A DNA stretch of 64,000 nt from Stomoxys calcitrans (GCF_963082655.1 NC_081553.1:30724958-30788957), one strand, 5' to 3'. Shown: positions 10,567-22,324, counted from the first letter of the stretch. Translations and numbers: made by a program. Notes: generated from the sequence alone by a model not told the origin.

Positions 10567-13316
10567 AAAAAAAAATTGTGTTTGTTTGTTTGTTCTGTAT
10601 AGACTCGAAAACGGCTGAACCGATTCCCTTGAAATTTTCGCAGATTATGAGAGTTGGTCTGGAAGGAAACATAGGCTATATAATTTTTTGATAACGGGAG
10701 GGGAGGCGGACCCTCCCCCTTACCCCAAAAGTAATACCCAAAAATAAAAGTGCACCGATCGGGCCAATATGGGATTCAAATGAAAGGTATTTCGGAGTAG
10801 AGTACGAATTTCATAATAAAAGTTGGGTCCAAGTACCAGGGGGGCCGCCCCAGCCCAAAAACCCCTAAAATAGGTTTATTTGACGATCATCAACTCAAAT
10901 GAAAGGAAATATAGGCAACATAATTTGTTGATATCGGGAGAGGGGGCGGGCCCTCCCCCTTACCCCAAAAGTACTACCCAAAAATAAAAGTCGACCGATC
11001 GGGACAATATGGAATTAAAATTAAAGGTACTCAAGAGTAGAGTACGAATTTCATAATAAAAGTTGGGTCCAAATACCTGGGGGGCCGCCCCAGCCCCTTA
11101 ACCCCCTTAAAATAAGTTTATTTGAGGATGATCACAATTGGACTCAAATGAAAGGTATTCGGGAGTAGATTACGACTATGGTTTGGAAGTAGGAATAGGC
11201 TTAATAATTTATCGATAACGGAAGAGGGCGGATCCTCCACCGTCACCCCAAAAACACCACCCAAAATCAAAAGTGGACCGATAAGGACTATATGGGTATC
11301 AAATGAAAATAATGCGGAAGCTGATAACGAATCTGGCATACAGTATAGGGGGTCACCCCACACCCACTAAAACGCCCAAAATGGGCACATTGGCAAATCA
11401 CGGATATATGGGACTCGGTTTGTTTGTTTCGTATAGACTGAAAAACGGCAGAACCGATTTTCTCGAAATGAAATTTTCCCGTATTGGGTAGGTTGGTCTG
11501 GAAGGAACCATAGGCTATATAATTTTTCGGTATCGGAAGGGGGACGGGCCCTACCCCTTATAACAAAAACACAATCCAACATTAAAAGTCGACCGATCGG
11601 GACAATATAGGTATCAAATGATAGGTATTGGAGAGTAGAATACGAATATGGTATTCAAATTTGAGTCAAAATACCCATCGGGCCGCCCAACCCCAAAACT
11701 CCCCATAACAGACATATTGGACGTTCATTTCAATATGGGGCTCAAATGAAAGGTGTTCAGGACTGGATTTCGAATCTGGCATACAACATCAGATTGAAGT
11801 ATAGGGGGTCACGTCACCCCCCAAAAACGCCCAAAATGGCCACATTGGCAAATCACGGATATATGGGATTCGGTTTGTTTGTTTCGTATAGACTGAAAAA
11901 CGACAGTACCGATTTTCTCAAAATTTTCATAAATTGTGTCGGATTGTCTGGAAGGAAACGTAATCTAAATAATTTTTAGATATCGGGTGGAGGCGAACCT
12001 TACCCCGAAAACGCCACCCATATCCAAAAGTGGTCCGATGGGCACAACAAGGATATGAAATGAAAGGTATTGGAGACCAGAAAATGAATGTGGTATTAAA
12101 TTTTGGGTCCAATACCCAGAGGACCCCTCCCCCCCAAAAAAAAACTCCCCTAAACAGATTTATTCGAAGTTCATGTCAATATGGGATTCAAATGAAAAAT
12201 ATTAGGCAGTACATTACACATATGGCAAGTAATGGGAGGTCGCCCACCCCAAAATACCCCCAAATGGGCATATAAGCCGACCATGGCTATATGGGACTCA
12301 AATGAAAGGTAATTGAGAGTAGATTACGAATATGACATTAAAATTTACGTTCAAGTCTAGTTGGCTCTTTTCCTCCTAAAGATACGTCAAATGGCGTTTT
12401 TGACCCATTATAACAATATGGGACTCAAATAAAAGGTATTTGAGAGTAGAAAACGAGTTTGATATCCAATTTTGGAGCCAAGTGTTTTGGGGCACATCCT
12501 AAAGCATGCCCTAAACTGAACTTCATCTCCGGCCATGGCAATATGGGGCTCAAATTAAAGGGATTTGGAAGTGCAGCACGAATTTGATATCCATATCTGA
12601 GGTGCCAACTCTCCCCTTAAAACACTTCTCACTACCCAAATTTTTTAAAAAACACCAGGAACCGAGCAGCGGCAAACTTTTCACACATCAATTAGTGTTT
12701 TCCGATTCAAGTTTATTTCTGTTGGGAAAAAAGAACGATTTTGATATCTATTTTCAGTGCGAAGTGCCGGTGGCTGCCCCAGCCCCAAAATACCCATCAA
12801 ACGGTTCACGTTTACAGGCCATGGCAAAATGGGACTCAAATTAAAGGGATTTGGAAGTGCAGAACGACTTGAAATCCATATTTGAGGCGAAATGTCTGAG
12901 GTGCCAGTGCTAACCCTTCCATAACGAGAACATTACTCTAAGGAAGAACATTACCACCAGGAACCGAGAAGGAGCAAACTCTCACACATCAATGTGTGCT
13001 TTCCGACTCAAGTTTAAACTCAATGATAAGGATACTTTCTTCATAGCCGAGTCCGAACGGCGTCCCGCAATGCGACACCTCATTGGGGAAAATTTTTTAA
13101 ATGACCATGCATGGCATTGTACCTCGCAAATGTCGCCAACATTGAGAGGGGATAAACACCGGTTTGTCCGATGTTCTCGCCAGGATTCGAACGCGTTCGG
13201 CCTCATAGGCTACAATGGCACGAATTTGATATCCGCATTCAGGGCGAAGTGTCCCCAACCTATAAAGATATAAGAGACTTAAAAAAGGCGCAGCGCAGCG
13301 AGACCGGTTCGGCTAG
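10567..13316 (+). mobile_element. Family C element, complete-looking
   Basis: It starts in A-rich sequence before TTGTGTTTGTTTGTTTG, then GACTCGAAAACGGCTGAACC. It continues as a series of degenerate 110-130 bp units (core CTCAAATGAAAGGTATT plus a CCCAAAA-rich part) and ends AGGCGCAGCGCAGCG...GGTTCGGCTAG at 13316 with a following T. The CTAG|T end after GC-rich sequence fits the Helitron rule CTRR|T, but no TC start or clear hairpin is seen. Near its 3' end lies a SINE-derived piece (12942-13212). Confidence 0.6.
12942..13212 (-). mobile_element. SINE-derived segment carried within family C
   Basis: The minus strand reads CCTATGAGGCCGAACGCG, GTTCGAATCCTGGCGAG (B box), TGTTGGCGACATTTGCGAGG, GTGTCGCATTGCGGGACGCC and CTTGAGTCGGAAAGCAC, all matching the tRNA-SINE. 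The first ~45 nt with the A box are missing. The same segment with the same 5' breakpoint occurs in the C copies at 25246, 31218 and 46629. Confidence 0.8.
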
Positions 13317-14202
13317 TAATACTTATAAAAAACTATCAGAAATTTGAATATAAACTTTTTAGCTGCATATACGGCAACACTTTTTGTAGATTTATGTGGA
13401 AATGCGTGTGCATGCTTATTCGCAGTCCTATTTTGCATTCGATTTATTATCTCTTGAAATGGTGTCATTTTGATTTTATTTATTAAATATTTTCGTAAGC
13501 ATTCCATGCCTTCATATATGTTGAGGTTGAGGATTCTTTTCGTGCTCGGCCACGAATAATATTAAAATTTAGTTTTGTTAGTTCTTTAACAATCAGTAAA
13601 TGTTCAATTGTCACTTTATCGCAAATATTCGAAATTGAAATTATTTTCTCACACACCCACACATACATACATACATACATTAACATGCAAATAAAAAAAT
13701 GTTTTATTTGCCTTATGACACTGTTCTATATGGAGTAAGCGTATTATATGTGTTTGCCAGTGTGTGTGTGTGTGTGTGTGCTACAACATTTTGTTGCTGT
13801 ATTTCAATTTGTTTACTTGTGATACTTTTGGACTATTTTCTGGACATGTTTCAAATAATTTGTCCATGTTGGCCATTGTTATTTGCACATTTATAAAGTT
13901 TATTGGAAATTTATGCAAATGTGCTGGCAAAATGTTTGTTTATTTAATAGAGAAACATAAATTAATATTTTCGTTTTCCTTCATGTTTTGATAAGAAAAT
14001 GTTGTGCTGCTCGTACACACGTAGGCCTGGGTCATAATTGTGTACACAACATGGCAAGTTTATAATCACAAAAGTTGGATCATTGTTGAATAGAGGGCAT
14101 AAAAGGTCAGCTATTATAAGTGTGTTCAATATTGCCAATGTTCATATATGTGTGAAAACTCATTTAGACAAAGGCATGGATTATGAAAGTTTGAACCCAG
14201 GA
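13317..14202. other. AT-rich spacer shared with 34257-35107
   Basis: This is non-coding AT-rich DNA with a CATA microsatellite (13660-13680) and a GT microsatellite. The small open frames here recur in the second copy but have no domain or gene context, so their preservation reflects recent duplication rather than coding constraint. Confidence 0.6.
13760..13780. repeat. GT dinucleotide microsatellite
   Basis: A GT run of about 21 nt. The equivalent run in the second copy (34702-34716) is about 15 nt, a length difference typical of alleles or recent duplicates. Confidence 0.85.
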
Positions 14203-15484
14203 TAGGTTAGGTTAGGTTGAACAGAGGGTGCAGATATTAAACTGCCCCATGTCACTATAGATATACACCTAAGCCAGTAATCGGCTAACCTCGAAAAGAA
14301 AAATCTAAGTTAGGAATTCCGTGCTACTTACAACATTCTTAATTGTTTTCCATGCCACGCCCCCAGAGTTGGTTCATATCTGGTTCATTGTGTCTCCACC
14401 TAAGTGCCTGTATCTGTTAGACGAGAAAGCCGGGCAATGACAAAGGAAATGCTCCAACTTCTCATCATTTTGCTCTTATGCCCTACATATGCTATCACTT
14501 GCCGCACCAATTTTACATAAGTAAGCTTGTAGTTCTATGTGTCCCGTTATGATACCAATAGCAATACCGAGCTCCTTCTTGCTTCCTTTCAGTAATAGCC
14601 TCCCCTTTTCACGATCTGGATCCCCCCATAGGATTTTCGCCGTCCTACCGACCATTTCACTGTTCCATAATGTTGCATGCGCATTCATTGGCCACGCCCT
14701 TAACTCGGACTGCGTCGACACGAAAGACTTCGGGGTAACCAAGTTTATTGACGGCAGTTCTCTGGCCTTCACCGTCAAATCGTCTGCCCTTGCATTCCCC
14801 CATACTCCGTTAAGGCTCGGCACTCAAACGATGCGGATTTCGCCATCCTCAGAGAAGGCGTTAATCTCTTTCTTACACTGCAAGAGTGTTCGTGACCTTA
14901 CCATACTGGTTGTTATGGCCCTAATGGCCAGTTTAGTCTCTGTAAAGATGTCCGGATTCGACGTCCTTGCATTAACACCGCACCACCTCACGCATTCCGT
15001 GATCGCCCGGAATCTCCGCCTGCAGGACCTTACTATGGTAAGGCAGTCTAAAACAAATGTCAGTCCTTGGGTTCTCAATGTAGACCCCCAGGCCCACTCT
15101 GTCCTCTAGCTTTGATCCATCCGTGTTACATATTGGGTTCCGTCAATCCAAGACTATGCCGATGGCAGCAGTTCCTCGCACTCGACTTCAAGGTTCATCT
15201 CTGGTATCCGATCGGAAACCTCCTCCCTTCCTTCCAGCTTTCCTATCGTCGCCTCGATTATACCGCGATGGTATGAGCTGCTCCCATTCGCAATCCACTC
15301 TCCCATCGCCTTAAGTCTCATAGCCGCAGTGGCTGCCTCGCACTTAATATGTATGTCTCTGGGTCGGATATCTAGAATAATCTTCAGTGCCCTAGTAGGC
15401 GTAGTGTTTATCGCTCCGCCTATGCCAAGACAACTTGTTCTCTGAACATGTTGTATGGTCCTTATGTTGCACTTTTTCGTCATA
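14203..15484 (-). mobile_element. LINE ORF2 3' part with RNase H (I/R1-like)
   Basis: The minus strand reads, in order: post-RT motif RTSCLGIGGAINTTPTRAL and AATAAMRLKAMGEW (15154-15483); the RNase H region with AITECVRWCGVNARTS (14824-15078); GVWGNARADDL (RNase H final Asp block) and GIITGHIELQAYLCKIG (14476-14823). After a break, the C-terminal cysteine-rich CHCPAF-like tail is followed by the 3' UTR ending near a GGTTAGGTTAGGTT tract at 14204. Frame changes mark it as dead. It is cut at 15484 by a C element. Confidence 0.75.
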
Positions 15485-15689
15485 GTTAAATTTTGGGTAA
15501 ATTTTTACTCCACTCCCAACTACCTTTCTTTTTTCGAACGAATCGCATTTCTTTTTTCGAACGAATCGCATTACCAGTCTCCGAGATCTGGTGGTTTTGA
15601 AAATTAGGGTAATGAGAAGTGCTAGGGGAGGGATGGCACTTAGACATTTTGGATGAAATATGGATATCAAATTCGTGCTGCACTCCCAA
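15485..15689 (-). mobile_element. Family C fragment, left part
   Basis: This contains the CTCCGAGATCTGG and GAAAATTAG block seen at 1-422 and the ATGGATATCAAATTCGTGCT unit. A 22-nt stretch (CTTTTTTCGAACGAATCGCA plus two bases) is present twice in tandem near 15528-15571. The element resumes at 16299. Confidence 0.55.
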
Positions 15690-16298
15690 TAGAATAGCGC
15701 CAAACAACCTACATTGCGACGATGATGAAGGGAGGCAAAAGAGTTGGATACCCCACTGACCCCAATCAACGTCATCGCTCTCCTCTGTACACGGTCTAGT
15801 TACAAGGATGATTTTGAAGCTCCAGCCCATACATGTGAGTTGTACTCCATTTTCCGAAAGTAGTGTAGATGTCAAGAAGATCAGACGGAGTAAAGTAATT
15901 CTTACACCGTTTAAGGTAGCCTAAACACTTGGATGCTTCTTTCGACGCTTCAAATACATGTTTAGCCCAACGGACATCACTTTGTATTTTCATGCACAAA
16001 AAATCAAGAGCTTCTGATAGCTCAACATCAATCTCTCGAAGACTCGGCCTATGGTCGAATGAGTACGAATGACAGAGATTACTGTCATCCGCAAATGAGT
16101 AGATCGGATTCGACGTCTGACCCAACAGATCGTTGATGAAAATAAGAAAAAAGAAGGAGAAAGAACGGAACCCTGTGGTACACCTGCGGTCAATTTGTGC
16201 TCATTGGATGAGAACCCATCTATAACGACTCGAATAGTGCGATTTCTGAGAAATAAATCGAACGAAGCCATTACCGACACCAAATGCAATTTGCTGTC
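15690..16298 (-). mobile_element. LINE reverse-transcriptase core fragment
   Basis: The minus strand reads FLRNRTIRVVIDGFSS, then AGVPQGSVLSPSFF (RT block), then IYSFADDSNLCHSYSFDHRP with the FADD catalytic box. Further on come AKHVFEASKEASKCLGYLKR and the post-RT motif SLHHRRNVGCLALFYW. Frames shift twice. Its left and right neighbours are both family C, so it is a short insertion inside that element. Confidence 0.75.
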
Positions 16299-17393
16299 GA
16301 ATACTTTTCATTTGAGGCCCATATTGACATGAACATCGAATATATCTGTTTAGAGGAGTTTTTGGGTTGGGCTAGCCTCCCCAACCCAAAAACTGGGTAC
16401 TTGGACCCGGATTTTAATACGATATTCGTCTCCAATACCTTTCATTTGATAGCCATATTGTGTCATCGGTCCACTTTAGGTTTTGGATGGCGTTTTTGGG
16501 GTAGGGGGGAGGGACCGCCCCATCCTATATGAAAAAATTATATAGCCTATGTTTCCTTCCAGACAAACTTACGCAATCTGTTAAAATTTTAAAAAAATCG
16601 GTTCAGCCGCTTTTGATTCTACGGAACAAACAAAAAAACCGAGTCCCATGTAGTCATGATGGGTCATATGCCCATTTAAGGCGTTTTTTGGGGGTAGGGT
16701 GACAGACCCCTATACTTCGATCTGGTTTTGTATACCACAATTGTAATCTACTCCCGAATACCTTTCATTTGAAGCCCATATTGACATGATCGTCCAATAT
16801 GTCTACTATAGGGAATTTTAGGGTTGGGGCGTCCCGATGGGTGCTTAGACCCAAATTTTAATACTATATTCGTATTCTATTTTCCAATACCTTTCATTTG
16901 ATACCTTTATGGTCCGATCAGTCCACTTTTGATTTTGGGTTGTGTTTTTGGGTAAAGGGGGAGGGTCCGCCCCCCTTCCCACATCAACAAATTAAAAACC
17001 CTATTTCTCATTTCTGACCCTATTCGCAATCTACTCCCGAATACCTTGCATTTGAATCCCATATTCTCATGATCGTCTAAAAAAAACTGTTTTAGATGTT
17101 TTTTTGGTTGGGGCGGCCCCCCAGTTACTTGGATCCAAATTTTAATATAAAATTCGTACTCTACTCCTGAATACCTTTCATTTGAGTCCCATATTGTCCC
17201 GATCGGTCTACTTTTATTTTTGGTTACTACTTTTCGGGTAAGGGGGAGGGTCCGCTCCCCTTCCGATATCAAAAAATTATGTAGCCTATGTTCCCTTCCA
17301 GACCATCCTCACACATTTGTGAAAACTTCAAAGTGACTGGTTCAGCCGTTTTTGAGTCTATACGGAACAAACAAAAACAAATTCAATTTTATA
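16299..17393 (-). mobile_element. Family C fragment, right part with 5' end
   Basis: The minus strand begins at 17393 with ATTGAATTTGTTTTTGTTTG and GACTCAAAAACGGCTGAACC. Units with TCATTTGAGTCCCATATTG (plus-strand reading) and CCCTCCCCC tracts follow. It ends at the LINE insertion at 16298. The mariner MITE at 17396 sits at its very 5' end. Confidence 0.6.
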
Positions 17394-17395
17394 TA

Positions 17396-17631
17396 TTGGG
17401 TTGCCCAAAAAGTAATTGCGGATTTTTTTAAAACAAAGTAAATGCATTTTTAATAAAATTTGGAATGAACATTAAACAAATATACTTTTTTACACTTTTT
17501 TTCTAAAGCAAGCTAAAAGTAACAGCTGATAACTGACAGAAGAAAGAATGCAATTACAGAGTCACTAGCTGTGAAAAAATTTGTCAACGCCGACTATATG
17601 AAAAATCCGCAATAACTTTTTGGGCAACCAA
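17396..17631. mobile_element. Mariner-type MITE, 236 bp
   Basis: The left end TTGGGTTGCCCAAAAAGTAA and right end TTTTTGGGCAACCAA (one C lost) are inverted, with flanking TA at 17394-17395 and 17632-17633. It keeps an 80-bp internal section absent from the 155-bp copy at 5887. It has no transposase. Confidence 0.88.
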
Positions 17632-17633
17632 TA

Positions 17634-18622
17634 AGAGAAGAATTTATACATTTTAAGATCTGTTGTAAACAAAATACCCCTTTGTCTTATGCTGGACAAA
17701 AAAAAAAACACATTTTGAATATTTACAAAACTTTAATTTCACTTTTGCATGTATTGCAATTTCTCTATTAATCCTCAAAAAGGAGCTTATTTTTTCGAAA
17801 ATCACATGCAATTGTCGCAATAACAGTGCAACATCACCTTTGTAAGCACGATTTGTTATTCTTAACACATGCAAGTTTGAATCCAGTGCTGCTTATGTAT
17901 ATTCAAAATAATTTACAATCCATGGTGATAAATTTTCTTGCAGAAACCCAAATTAAGTGGAAAAATTTTCTAAAGAAACACGACAAAGCTTACCATATGC
18001 ATCTACCTTAAACATCATAACCTGGCTTGGAAAAGTGACATAAACAATGTGGGGCAACAATCGAAGTTAAGCAGTAATACACTGGGAAAAAATATCGGTT
18101 CGACTGACTTCCGACGACAACAAAGTAAAAACTCGTTAATTTCGACCTGGCGGAATTTTATATACCCTCCACCAAGGATCGCATTTGACACGTGCTCTGA
18201 AAGACTATTTCAAATATATGGTACATACATATTGTTATAATCCTAGTTTGCCAATAAAACGTCATTTCCACAGTAGATAAGCGGGATTGTGATTCTTAAA
18301 AGGCGAAATTTACGAGAGACATTAACAACTTTTAACCACAAATAATTGGTTTTTTATTAAATAACATTTCATCTCTGAACTGTTAATTAAATGTATGAAA
18401 ACGAGCCAATCCAAGCACACTCCGCTGTGCCTTCTATAATACAAGGAATATACATTTACATATATTGATAATGTAAACTTCTAGGTCTTGTGGGTGTATG
18501 TATGTTGACTTCAAATATACTCTACATTGTTGGCATTGCCCATACCTTTCGGTTAAATGCAGTGCATATTTCAAAAAGTTTGGATTGTGCGGCCCACGCA
18601 CTTAGCCCAAAATGTTTTTGTT
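17634..18622. other. Spacer, partly duplicated, with a type-B end remnant
   Basis: 17650-18110 matches 40900-41335 and is non-coding. Around 18150-18205 there is a DINE type-B 3'-end remnant (minus orientation, TATATACCCTCCACCAAGG). The rest, 18206-18622, is unassigned AT-rich DNA. No gene is visible. Confidence 0.6.
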
Positions 18623-18791
18623 TTTATACCTACCACTGAAGGATGGGGGTATATTCATTTTGTCATTCCGTTTGCAACACATCGAAATATCCATTTTCGA
18701 CCCTATAAAGTATATATATTCTTGATCAGCGTAAAAATCTAAGGCGATTTAGCCATGTCCGTCTGTCTGTCTGTCTCGCTACAGTCTTAAA
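18623..18791 (+). mobile_element. DINE-1-like type A, 5' part of a split copy
   Basis: TTTATACCTACCACTGAAGG, AAGTATATATATTCTTGATC and a GTCTGTC microsatellite end at CTACAGTCTTAAA. The family sequence resumes at 20346 with AATAGAGATATTGAGCTG. The minus-strand A copy at 18792-20345 is inserted exactly in between. Confidence 0.85.
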
Positions 18792-20345
18792 CAAGTAAAA
18801 AGGCGTTAAGTTCGGCCGGGCCGAACTTTGGATACCCACCACCTCGGGAATATACGTAAACCACCTTTCATCAAAATCCGGTGAAAATTGTATACCTTTT
18901 GTCCCATAGCAGTTATATCAAAATATGTTCCGATTTGGACCAAATACTTATAAGTACAAGTCATTGTTCAATTGTGTATAACAAAATATTGGTCTTTTAA
19001 GTAGCTTTATCTAAAAATAAACCGATCTGAGCTACATACGACACGGATTTCGAAAAGCCTAACATAAGGCACTGTGTCAAATTTCAGTGGAATCGGATTA
19101 TAAATGAGCCTTTTATGGGGCCAAAACTTTAAATCGAGATATCGGTCTATATGGCAGCTATATCCAAATCTGAACCAATTTGGCCCAAGTTTCAGAAAAA
19201 TGTCGAAGGGCTTAACCTAACTCACTGTCCTGATTTTCGGTGACATCGGACAATAAATGCACCTTTTATGGGCCCAAAACCTTAAATAGGGAGATCGGTC
19301 TATATGATAGCTATATTCAAATCTTAACCGATCTGTGCCATATTGCAGGATTATGTCGAGGGGCTTAACTTAACTCACTGTTCCAAATTTTGGCGACATC
19401 GGACAATAAATGAACATTTTATGGGCCCAAAACCTGAAATCGAGAGATCGGTCTATATGGCAGCTATATCCAAAATTGGTCCGATCTACTCCAAATTGAT
19501 GAGGGATATCAAAGGGCCTAACACAATTTACTGTCCCAAATTTCAGCAAAATCGGATAATAAATGTGGCTTTATGGGCATAAGACCCTAAATCGGAGGAT
19601 CGGTCTATATGGCAGCTATATCCAAATCTGAACCGATCTGGGCCAAATTTACGAAGGATATTGAGGGGCCTAACGCAACTCACTGTCCCGAATTTCATCA
19701 AAATCGGATAATAAATGTGGCTTTTATGGGCCTAAGACTCTAAATCGGAGGATCGGTCTATATGGCAGCTATATCCAAATCTGAACCGATCGGAGCCAAA
19801 TTGACGAAGGGTGTCGAAGGGCCTAACGCAACTCACTGTCCCAAAATTCAGCAAAATAGGAGAGTAAATGTGGCTTTTATGGGCCTAAGACCCTAAATCG
19901 GTGGATCGGTCTGTATGGCAGCTATATCCAAATCTGGACCGATCTGAGCCAAATTGACGAAGGCTGTCGAGGGGCCTAACACAACTCACTGTCTCAAATT
20001 TCAGCAAAATCGGATACTAAATGTGGCTATTATGGGCCTAAGACCCTAAATCGGTGGATCGGTCAATATGGGGGCTATATGAAGATATAGTCCGATATTG
20101 CCCATCTTCGAACTTAACCTGCTAATGGACAAAAAAAGAACCTGTGCAAATTTTCAGCTCAATATCTCTATTTTTAAAGACTGTAGCGTGATTTCAACAG
20201 ACAGACGGACAGACGGACGGATATGTCTAGATCGTCTTAGATTTTTACGCTGATCAAGAATATATATACTTTATAGGATATTTCGATGTGTTGCAAACGG
20301 AATGACAAAATGAATATACCCCCATCCTTCGGTGGTGGGTATAAA
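18792..20345 (-). mobile_element. DINE-1-like type A, complete, nested
   Basis: The 3' end CAAGTAAAAAGGCG at 18792 is followed by the hairpin GTTCGGCCGGGCCGAAC and the motif ATACCCACCACC. About eight 153-bp monomers (core GGTCTATATGGCAGCTATAT), an ACAGACGGACGG microsatellite and the 5' end GGTGGTGGGTATAAA complete it. It lies in the A run of an older A copy in opposite orientation. Confidence 0.88.
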
Positions 20346-20388
20346 AATAGAGATATTGAGCTGAAACATTGCACAGATTTTTTTTTTT
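20346..20388 (+). mobile_element. DINE-1-like type A, remainder of the split copy
   Basis: AATAGAGATATTGAGCTGAA and ACATTGCACAGATTTT continue the copy interrupted at 18791. A type-B 5' end begins in the following T run. Confidence 0.8.
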
Positions 20389-20622
20389 ATACCCTCCACC
20401 ATAGGATGGGGGTATACTAATTTCGTCATTTTGTTTGCAACACCTCGAAGTATGCGTCTGAGACCCCATATAGTATATATATTATTGATCGTCATGTCAT
20501 TCTAAGTCGATATAGTCGATATAGTCGATATAAACTGAAATAGCTGCCATATAAACCGATCTAGGATCTTGACTTCTTGAGCCTCTAGAGGGCGTAATTC
20601 TCATCCGATTTGACATTTGGGA
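20389..20622 (+). mobile_element. DINE-1-like type B, 5' part, truncated by array
   Basis: TTTATACCCTCCACCATAGG is followed by the type-B 5' block and one monomer (ATAGCTGCCATATAAACC), ending at GACATTTGGGA where the 12-bp array starts. A GTCGATATA triplication is present near 20507-20531. The microsatellite normally found about 120 bp inside is absent at its usual place. Confidence 0.8.
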
Positions 20623-22324
20623 CCGTCCTTCCGTCCGTCCTTCCGTCCGTCCTTCCGTCCGTCCTTCCGTCCGTCCTTCCGTCCGTCCTTCCGTCCGTCC
20701 TTCCGTCCGTCCTTCCGTCCGTCCTTCCGTCCGTCCTTCCGTCCGTCCTTCCGTCCGTCCTTCCGTCCGTCCTTCCGTCCGTCCTTCCGTCCGTCCTTCC
20801 GTCCGTCCTTCCGTCCGTCCTTCCGTCCGTCCTTCCGTCCGTCCTTCCGTCCGTCCTTCCGTCCGTCCTTCCGTCCGTCCTTCCGTCCGTCCTTCCGTCC
20901 GTCCTTCCGTCCGTCCTTCCGTCCGTCCTTCCGTCCGTCCTTCCGTCCGTCCTTCCGTCCGTCCTTCCGTCCGTCCTTCCGTCCGTCCTTCCGTCCGTCC
21001 TTCCGTCCGTCCTTCCGTCCGTCCTTCCGTCCGTCCTTCCGTCCGTCCTTCCGTCCGTCCTTCCGTCCGTCCTTCCGTCCGTCCTTCCGTCCGTCCTTCC
21101 GTCCGTCCTTCCGTCCGTCCTTCCGTCCGTCCTTCCGTCCGTCCTTCCGTCCGTCCTTCCGTCCGTCCTTCCGTCCGTCCTTCCGTCCGTCCTTCCGTCC
21201 GTCCTTCCGTCCGTCCTTCCGTCCGTCCTTCCGTCCGTCCTTCCGTCCGTCCTTCCGTCCTTCCGTCCGTCCTTCCGTCCGTCCTTCCGTCCGTCCTTCC
21301 GTCCGTCCTTCCGTCCGTCCTTCCGTCCGTCCTTCCGTCCGTCCTTCCGTCCGTCCTTCCGTCCGTCCTTCCGTCCGTCCTTCCGTCCGTCCTTCCGTCC
21401 GTCCTTCCGTCCGTCCTTCCGTCCGTCCTTCCGTCCGTCCTTCCGTCCGTCCTTCCGTCCGTCCTTCCGTCCTTCCGTCCGTCCTTCCGTCCGTCCTTCC
21501 GTCCGTCCTTCCGTCCGTCCTTCCGTCCGTCCTTCCGTCCGTCCTTCCGTCCGTCCTTCCGTCCGTCCTTCCGTCCGTCCTTCCGTCCGTCCTTCCGTCC
21601 GTCCTTCCGTCCGTCCTTCCGTCCGTCCTTCCGTCCGTCCTTCCGTCCGTCCTTCCGTCCGTCCTTCCGTCCGTCCTTCCGTCCGTCCTTCCGTCCGTCC
21701 TTCCGTCCGTCCTTCCGTCCGTCCTTCCGTCCGTCCTTCCGTCCGTCCTTCCGTCCGTCCTTCCGTCCGTCCTTCCGTCCGTCCTTCCGTCCGTCCTTCC
21801 GTCCGTCCTTCCGTCCGTCCTTCCGTCCGTCCTTCCGTCCGTCCTTCCGTCCGTCCTTCCGTCCGTCCTTCCGTCCGTCCTTCCGTCCGTCCTTCCGTCC
21901 GTCCTTCCGTCCGTCCTTCCGTCCGTCCTTCCGTCCGTCCTTCCGTCCGTCCTTCCGTCCGTCCTTCCGTCCGTCCTTCCGTCCGTCCTTCCGTCCGTCC
22001 TTCCGTCCGTCCTTCCGTCCGTCCTTCCGTCCGTCCTTCCGTCCGTCCTTCCGTCCGTCCTTCCGTCCGTCCTTCCGTCCGTCCTTCCGTCCGTCCTTCC
22101 GTCCGTCCTTCCGTCCGTCCTTCCGTCCGTCCTTCCGTCCGTCCTTCCGTCCGTCCTTCCGTCCGTCCTTCCGTCCGTCCTTCCGTCCGTCCTTCCGTCC
22201 TTCCGTCCGTCCTTCCGTCCGTCCTTCCGTCCGTCCTTCCGTCCGTCCTTCCGTCCTTCCGTCCGTCCTTCCGTCCGTCCTTCCGTCCGTCCTTCCGTCC
22301 GTCCTTCCGTCCGTCCTTCCGTCT
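20623..22324. repeat. 1.7 kb array of 12-bp unit TTCCGTCCGTCC
   Basis: An almost perfect tandem array of about 140 copies of TTCCGTCCGTCC. It has four visible phase breaks where an 8-bp unit (TTCCGTCC) replaces a 12-bp one, near 21253, 21473, 22199 and 22253. It ends at CTAAGACGATCTAGACATG, the normal flank of the DINE type-A microsatellite, and so appears to be an expanded DINE microsatellite. Open frames of 569-617 codons on both strands exist only because 12 is divisible by 3. The length in the assembly may be collapsed or approximate. Confidence 0.95.

Noticed and set aside
12992..13273. 93-codon frame shared with 33932-34213
   Set aside because: It lies in the SINE-derived segment of family C, and its similarity reflects the repeat.
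14203..14220. GGTTAGGTTAGGTT tracts (also 43088 and 35110) as insect telomere repeats
   Set aside because: They are only 2-3 units long, sit at LINE 3' ends, and flies are known to lack TTAGG telomeres.
14537..15109. 190-codon plus-strand frame
   Set aside because: It is the antisense shadow of the LINE RNase H region, which has recognisable motifs on minus.
18792..20345. CRISPR-like regularly spaced repeats
   Set aside because: Monomers are ~153 bp, diverged throughout and contiguous, with no short identical repeats separated by unique spacers. The genome is that of an insect.
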